DNA of 64,000 nt. Origin: Naganishia liquefaciens (lineage: Eukaryota; Basidiomycota; Tremellomycetes; Filobasidiales; Filobasidiaceae). The DNA lies in contig BLZA01000035.1 in NCBI GenBank assembly GCA_013423385.1, positions 62,001 through 126,000 on the forward strand, in the 5' to 3' direction. A program made the position numbers and the translations under genes. The first letter of the stretch is position 1. Every line of letters begins with the position of its first letter. Positions 60,158 to 64,000 of the stretch are shown here, one piece after another. Below the pieces are notes generated by a model that saw nothing but the letters and a program-made list of their open reading frames with translations, was not told the origin of the DNA and made no database searches.

Positions 60158-61015
60158 TCAAGGTTGGCCATCACCAATCGCACTGAATTCAGACTGGTCC
60201 GATGCTGACCCTGGAACCGGTGGCGAGCTTTGATTTCCAGTATCGTAAGCGGTCGCTCTGGAGCTGCTCGTCTGCACTGTGTTTGCAGTCACGGCCGCCT
60301 GACTCAGCCTGTTCCCAGGCCTCCCACCGAATAGACTGCTGAGCCGGCTTGTTCTAGATCGTTCTTCTTTCACACTTACGCCAGTTTGAGAGGACAGGGA
60401 TGCGCCCAGGCTGTTTCCAAGGAATCGAAGACGGGTCGACAGAGTTGTTCGCCAAGAATTGTGATGGGGTAAATTGCCGGCGTGCATGTAAGCCAAAAAA
60501 TCGGAGAGGTAACCAGGATATGGCTCTCGACTAGGCTGGGCTAGCCAGAATAGAAAATCGTGACCGAGCTCAGTCGTATCGAGTGCATTCAGGCGTTCCC
60601 TGTTGGACACACTTCTACGGATGCGCCTCCGTGTAAGGGCGAGCAAACATTCCCTGAAGGTTTCTTCGAAGATCCGCTGTTCCGTAGAGCTCACTGATCC
60701 GGGTCTGACCCCCGAAATCGGAACTTTTGTACTGTATTCCCGCATGAGCCCCTTGAGTTCCTCATGCAAAACCGCCTGTGTCTTTCTTGCGATGTCGCGA
60801 CATTCGTCCTCCGTGTCGGCATCCAATTCCATGTCATCGAAAAGACCACAATTGGCCAGAACTTTCTTGTGATGTGGATCACGCTTTTCTCTAGATGTTA
60901 TCTCTGGAGGACCTTCTAGGAAATAGAATAGCGAGCATTTCAAAAGCGCTCTACTGCCGGGAGAAAGCCAGTATTCTTCTTGCCCTTCCGGGTTCTCTAG
61001 TGACATCGTTGACAT
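60158..61015 (-). CDS. Orphan protein, family B copy 1
   Basis: A single exon of 285 residues. It opens MSTMSLENPEGQEEYWLSPG, then the family mark LLKCSLFYFLEGPPEI, KVLANCGLFDDMELDADT and EDECRDIARKTQAVLHEEL. The middle (FRECLLALTRRRIRRSVSN, DFLFWLAQPS) is helical. The C-terminal third is Ser/Arg-rich, with SRTSRLSSLFGGRPGNR, and ends AIGDGQP. I do not know this family. It is clearly related to the gene at 62133-63064, which has the same length and the same motif order; that makes a recent or recently kept duplication. A TATAAAA lies about 105 bp upstream. No membrane helix or signal peptide. Function unknown. Confidence 0.7.
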   Translation of the reverse strand: MSTMSLENPEGQEEYWLSPGSRALLKCSLFYFLEGPPEITSREKRDPHHKKVLANCGLFDDMELDADTEDECRDIARKTQAVLHEELKGLMREYSTKVPISGVRPGSVSSTEQRIFEETFRECLLALTRRRIRRSVSNRERLNALDTTELGHDFLFWLAQPSREPYPGYLSDFLAYMHAGNLPHHNSWRTTLSTRLRFLGNSLGASLSSQTGVSVKEERSRTSRLSSLFGGRPGNRLSQAAVTANTVQTSSSRATAYDTGNQSSPPVPGSASDQSEFSAIGDGQP

Positions 61016-61120
61016 TTGCGTCTTGAACTTCAGACAGGGTTTGGGTAGCTCAGGGAGGGATTGCTGAGAAGGAGTGCTTCGAAGGAAGCATGTCTAAGCA
61101 CTCCTAATATAACCCTGCTC

Positions 61121-61127
61121 TTTTATA
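61121..61127 (-). promoter_or_regulatory. TATA box of orphan gene B1
   Basis: TATAAAA on the coding strand, about 105 bp upstream of the start at 61015. Confidence 0.5.
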
Positions 61128-61740
61128 GCATAATATCGCGAGACTTTCCTCATATGTGAGAAAATCCGTTTTCCTTTCATGCACTCCCGTTTGCTTCCCT
61201 CCCTTATTCATGGCAGGAGATTGGTGATTCATATGTCCAGACACAAGATGTGACGATGGCTGATGATGTTCCGCTCCGACTTTCAAGGACCGCCTGGTTC
61301 TGGCTGAGCTTTTGGCAGTTCTCAACGAGAGACCGAAAATGCTTTTTCATGCTGTCAGGATCCGACATGGCTACAGCGCCAGAGATATGCTCGTTACCTG
61401 ATGGACGTTCTAAGACGCATAGACGCCATGAGCTCTCTCATACCCTCCATGCAATGGTCACTTGAATGCTGGCTTTTGTCGAGTATACATGTTCGCGTTG
61501 TTTCGCCCCAAGAGGTTTAAGGCCAGTCAATGCTTCAGCTAGGAAACTCTCTAAGGACCATACTGTATCTTCTCCAGAGGATTTTAAGAGAACACTTCTG
61601 CATCCCTTAGGTGAAAGTCGATGTCTCGAACGCAACCATGAAACAAGTCAAAAGCCTTGAGTCCCGCAAACAGGAATGCTTCCCAGTAGCGGCCAGCGTG
61701 ATCTTGCTTTCCAAACTTTTGGCAGTTGATTTTCGTCATC

Positions 61741-61803
61741 CGTTCTGTGCTGTTCGTCAGCTCTTCTGTGCTAATCGTTATCTGTTCTGTGCTGTATGTG
61801 CGT
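61741..61803. repeat. Imperfect triplicate of a ~20-bp unit
   Basis: Three copies of TTCTGTGCT followed by variable bases stand side by side, with 20-21 bp spacing. Not coding. Confidence 0.65.
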
Positions 61804-62132
61804 TAGAAAGTAATTGAAGATTATGCGAATGACCCTCTTGCTATTCAACGCAATACCATCATTGCTTTGCGAATAACTCCGTGACATTGTACAAAGCAGC
61901 GGTCAAAGTCGCCTGCCACCTTCTCTATTTCGATCCTCCACGGAAGCCAGTTTTTAGCGCTATGCCTTACAAAACATTTATACGATATCATTTCACTAGT
62001 ACATAACGGGCACCAGTAACTCGGCAGTGGGGACAGCTTTGCCCTAGTATCGTTTGCCATCCGTTCCAGTTTCTCAGCACCCAGTCTGACCCACGTACGC
62101 ACAGAAGACTTCAGTCATTTGCCGATACACGC

Positions 62133-63064
62133 TCAAGGATTCTGAGAGGTCTCCGAAGCAGTAGTCGATGGCTCTGTTCCCTCTTTCGTGAAGGCTTCCC
62201 CTCTCCTGAATCTTTGCCAGAGCTGATTCAAACGACTGGTGGTTCGGTGGCCCCTAGCTGGTACAGTCCCGCTCGAGCCTGCGCCATCACCGGTCATCGA
62301 AGATGTCAAGCTTTCCCCAAAATCTCGGAAACGAGGGTCGGTAGGCTCTGTTCCTGCCTGAAGACCAAGTCAAATGAATCAGGTATGTTTTTTGTTGAGC
62401 ACAGTTTGGCGGTCTGGCCTCTCACCCAAGCTGAAGCAAGGCCTCCGAAAGACTGCTGATCGCTCGACCTGCCCGCCATTTGCAAGCTTCCGCCGGCGCC
62501 AGTCATGGCGTCGGAAGTGTGACCGCCTAGCAAGCTGAGTTCTGAGGGTTCAGGCCCAGGTCCAGTCGCTTCTCCTGCAGCCGCCTCGCTCATGTATTCG
62601 AGGACACGAGCCTCGAAGCCCGGGGAATTGGAGAATTCTACAGCCGCGGCGAAAAGGAAATCCCAGGCAGCTTGCGTCAAGAAGTACTTGCCCCTACCAT
62701 CTACAAAACTTCCTTCCATCTGCCTTCTTTTTTCGAGGGCAGCGAAGCATTGGAGGAAGAGGGCTTGAAAGCTCGCCAAGTGCTCTCTGCTCGACTTCGA
62801 CTTCTGCTTATACTCCTTTTTCACGATAGCATTCAGCTGAACCTTCAGAACAGACACCCTAACTTGTGCAACAGTGGAGCATTTGTCATCTGTGACTGAG
62901 GCGAACTCTTCATCATCAAACAGGCCATACTTTTTCAGGGTCTCTTTATCGTGCTCATGCTGAGCGCTTCCCTCAGGGCTTTCGAGAAAGTAAAACAGGC
63001 AACATTTGAACGTTGCCCTCTCTTCCGCAGAAAGCCGGTTCTCTTCTTGAGGTTCTGATGACAT
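62133..63064 (-). CDS. Orphan protein, family B copy 2
   Basis: Two exons (62426-63064 and 62133-62357) around a 68-nt intron (GTGAGA...TTCAG) sum to 864 nt, or 287 residues, against 285 for the copy at 60158. Shared order: LSAEERATFKCCLFYFLESP, ETLKKYGLFDDEEFASVTDD, a helical middle (FLQCFAALEKRRQM, AAWDFLFAAAVEF), and a Ser/Thr/Gly-rich end that after splicing contains TTSRLNQLWQRFRRGEAF. Reading through the intron instead would give a shorter, unrelated tail, so the spliced form is favoured by the match to copy 1. Both are on the minus strand in tandem. No known domain seen. Confidence 0.72.
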
Positions 63065-63564
63065 TGTTCCGACGGGGCAGGGAAGGTTCTTTTGTGCGTT
63101 GAGAGGTTGGGAGGTTGATTCAAAGACTGAGGAAAAGATTGAGAGGCGGAAACTAGACCGACAGGAATGTCAAACTTGTTCTGGCTTTTGTAGTGCGCAA
63201 GTGTGTAATTAGCTTTCAATCTAAAAAAACCGCCCTCCTTTGCCGACTCTCCTTATGGCGTCATCTGGAGCGGAAGTAGCTTCTCTATGCACGCAAATTC
63301 AGGGGGCCCGATCGATGCCACACCTTTGCAGGAGGAGAACGTGGCAACCGCAAAGATAGTAGGGAACACGGAATTCTCAAGGGGAACGAACTTCATTGAC
63401 GGTCAAGGGGAACTTTTCTGATCGCCGCGACCTCCACCACCTCGGATGCTCGTGTCTCAGATTCATCTCACCCCCTCCCGTGCTTGATTGAACTCCTTGT
63501 CGTCCCTTTCACGCATCGCTCATCTCGCCATAGATACAGGCAGGTCAGTCTGCTCTAGGGACAA
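63065..63564. other. Spacer, divergent
   Basis: 500 bp between orphan gene B2 (-) and the gene starting at 63565 (+). No feature recognised apart from being a shared upstream region. Confidence 0.45.
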
Positions 63565-64000
63565 ATGGCATCCCTCCAGGAGATCAAGAGTGCTTTCAAG
63601 GAACCCCTCACACACGTAGCAGTCCTGCGCGACCATTTCACAGCCGTTCATCAGCAGATTCAGTCGTCAAGCTCATCCCACTCAAATTTCGAGAAGAGCA
63701 TCGCAGCGGTTCAATCTCTCCTATTGGAAAGCGTTCTCCCGACATGGAGCGCCGTTGTCGATGAAGATCCCGAAATCAAGAATCTGCTAAAGGGATGTTT
63801 CGCTCCCGGCGAGATCAACGCACACGATAGCGAGAAACTTCCACGCTACAGCAGCAGGAACCTTGCGACAGCGTACGCGGGATACCATACCCTCTCCACA
63901 ACCCTCTCAAATCTCAAAACCTCGCCGCACCTCTTACCAATTATCATCCATCTCACATCAACCCTGTCAGAACGATATGGCCTCGCTCAACTATGGAATC
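63565..64000 (+). CDS. Unidentified protein, N-terminal part (runs off the window)
   Basis: From the ATG at 63565 the frame is open to the window end, about 145 residues. It starts MASLQEIKSAFKEPLTHVAV, followed by helices (FEKSIAAVQSLLLESVLPTW, DEDPEIKNLLKGCFAP, ATAYAGYHTLSTTLSNLK, LLPIIIHLTSTLSERYGL). The alternating amphipathic helices resemble HEAT-repeat scaffolds. I do not recognise the family from this part. It is a real gene by coding quality, and the rest lies beyond the window. Confidence 0.6.
   Translation, partial: MASLQEIKSAFKEPLTHVAVLRDHFTAVHQQIQSSSSSHSNFEKSIAAVQSLLLESVLPTWSAVVDEDPEIKNLLKGCFAPGEINAHDSEKLPRYSSRNLATAYAGYHTLSTTLSNLKTSPHLLPIIIHLTSTLSERYGLAQLWN

Larger units (their letters stand above)
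61016..62132. other. Spacer between family B paralogues
   Basis: About 1.1 kb with no gene. It holds the B1 promoter and a short imperfect repeat at 61741-61803. Confidence 0.45.

Overview
The window is nuclear DNA from a fungus, most likely a basidiomycete. Nearly every conserved gene is broken by short spliceosomal introns, mostly 47-65 nt, with GTRNGY-type donors and CTRAC/CTAAT-like branch sites. The gene content (HOG1, RSC7, LCB2, POM152, DOP1, a multi-START protein) is fungal. The intron density and size, with about 50-55 % GC, suggest an intron-rich lineage such as Tremellomycetes or Exobasidiomycetes; that placement is inference. No rRNA, tRNA, CRISPR array or intact transposon was seen.

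Region 1 (1-16.9 kb) holds conserved housekeeping genes: the 3' end of nucleoporin POM152 (+), a PHO84-type phosphate transporter (-), the 6.6 kb Golgi/endosome scaffold DOP1 (-), and, back to back with it, a 1728-residue START-domain protein with a C-terminal membrane helix (+). Region 2 (17-25.4 kb) has a poorly supported ORF, a spartin/senescence-domain gene (-) divergent from a diadenosine-polyphosphate hydrolase of the FHIT/HNT2 type (+) that carries a 6-nt microexon, and two related orphan genes (+).

Region 3 (25.9-53.7 kb) is dense with metabolism and signalling genes: a cinnamyl-alcohol-type dehydrogenase, vacuolar carboxypeptidase S, a 3-hydroxyisobutyrate-dehydrogenase-like enzyme, serine palmitoyltransferase LCB2 with a long low-complexity extension, the stress MAP kinase HOG1, chromatin remodeller subunit RSC7, a Zn2Cys6 transcription factor, a CaMKK/Sak1-type kinase and a Gfo/Idh/MocA oxidoreductase.

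Region 4 (53.7-64 kb) is looser. Orphan genes lie around a probable Mediator-like coiled-coil gene and an Asterix/PAT-complex homologue. Two of these orphans (60158-61015 and 62133-63064) are clear paralogues of nearly equal length. A conserved-looking gene starts at 63565 and runs off the window.

Several genes touch shared themes: osmotic and nutrient signalling (HOG1, CaMKK-like kinase, phosphate transporter), lipid handling and membrane traffic (LCB2, START protein, DOP1, spartin-like), and nuclear/chromatin machinery (POM152, RSC7, Mediator-like). I see no evidence that they form one cluster pathway. The most novel material is the set of orphan paralogue families. Exon coordinates stated for the transporter, START, HNT2-like, ADH, RSC7, Asterix and 62133-63064 genes were checked to sum to whole codons.
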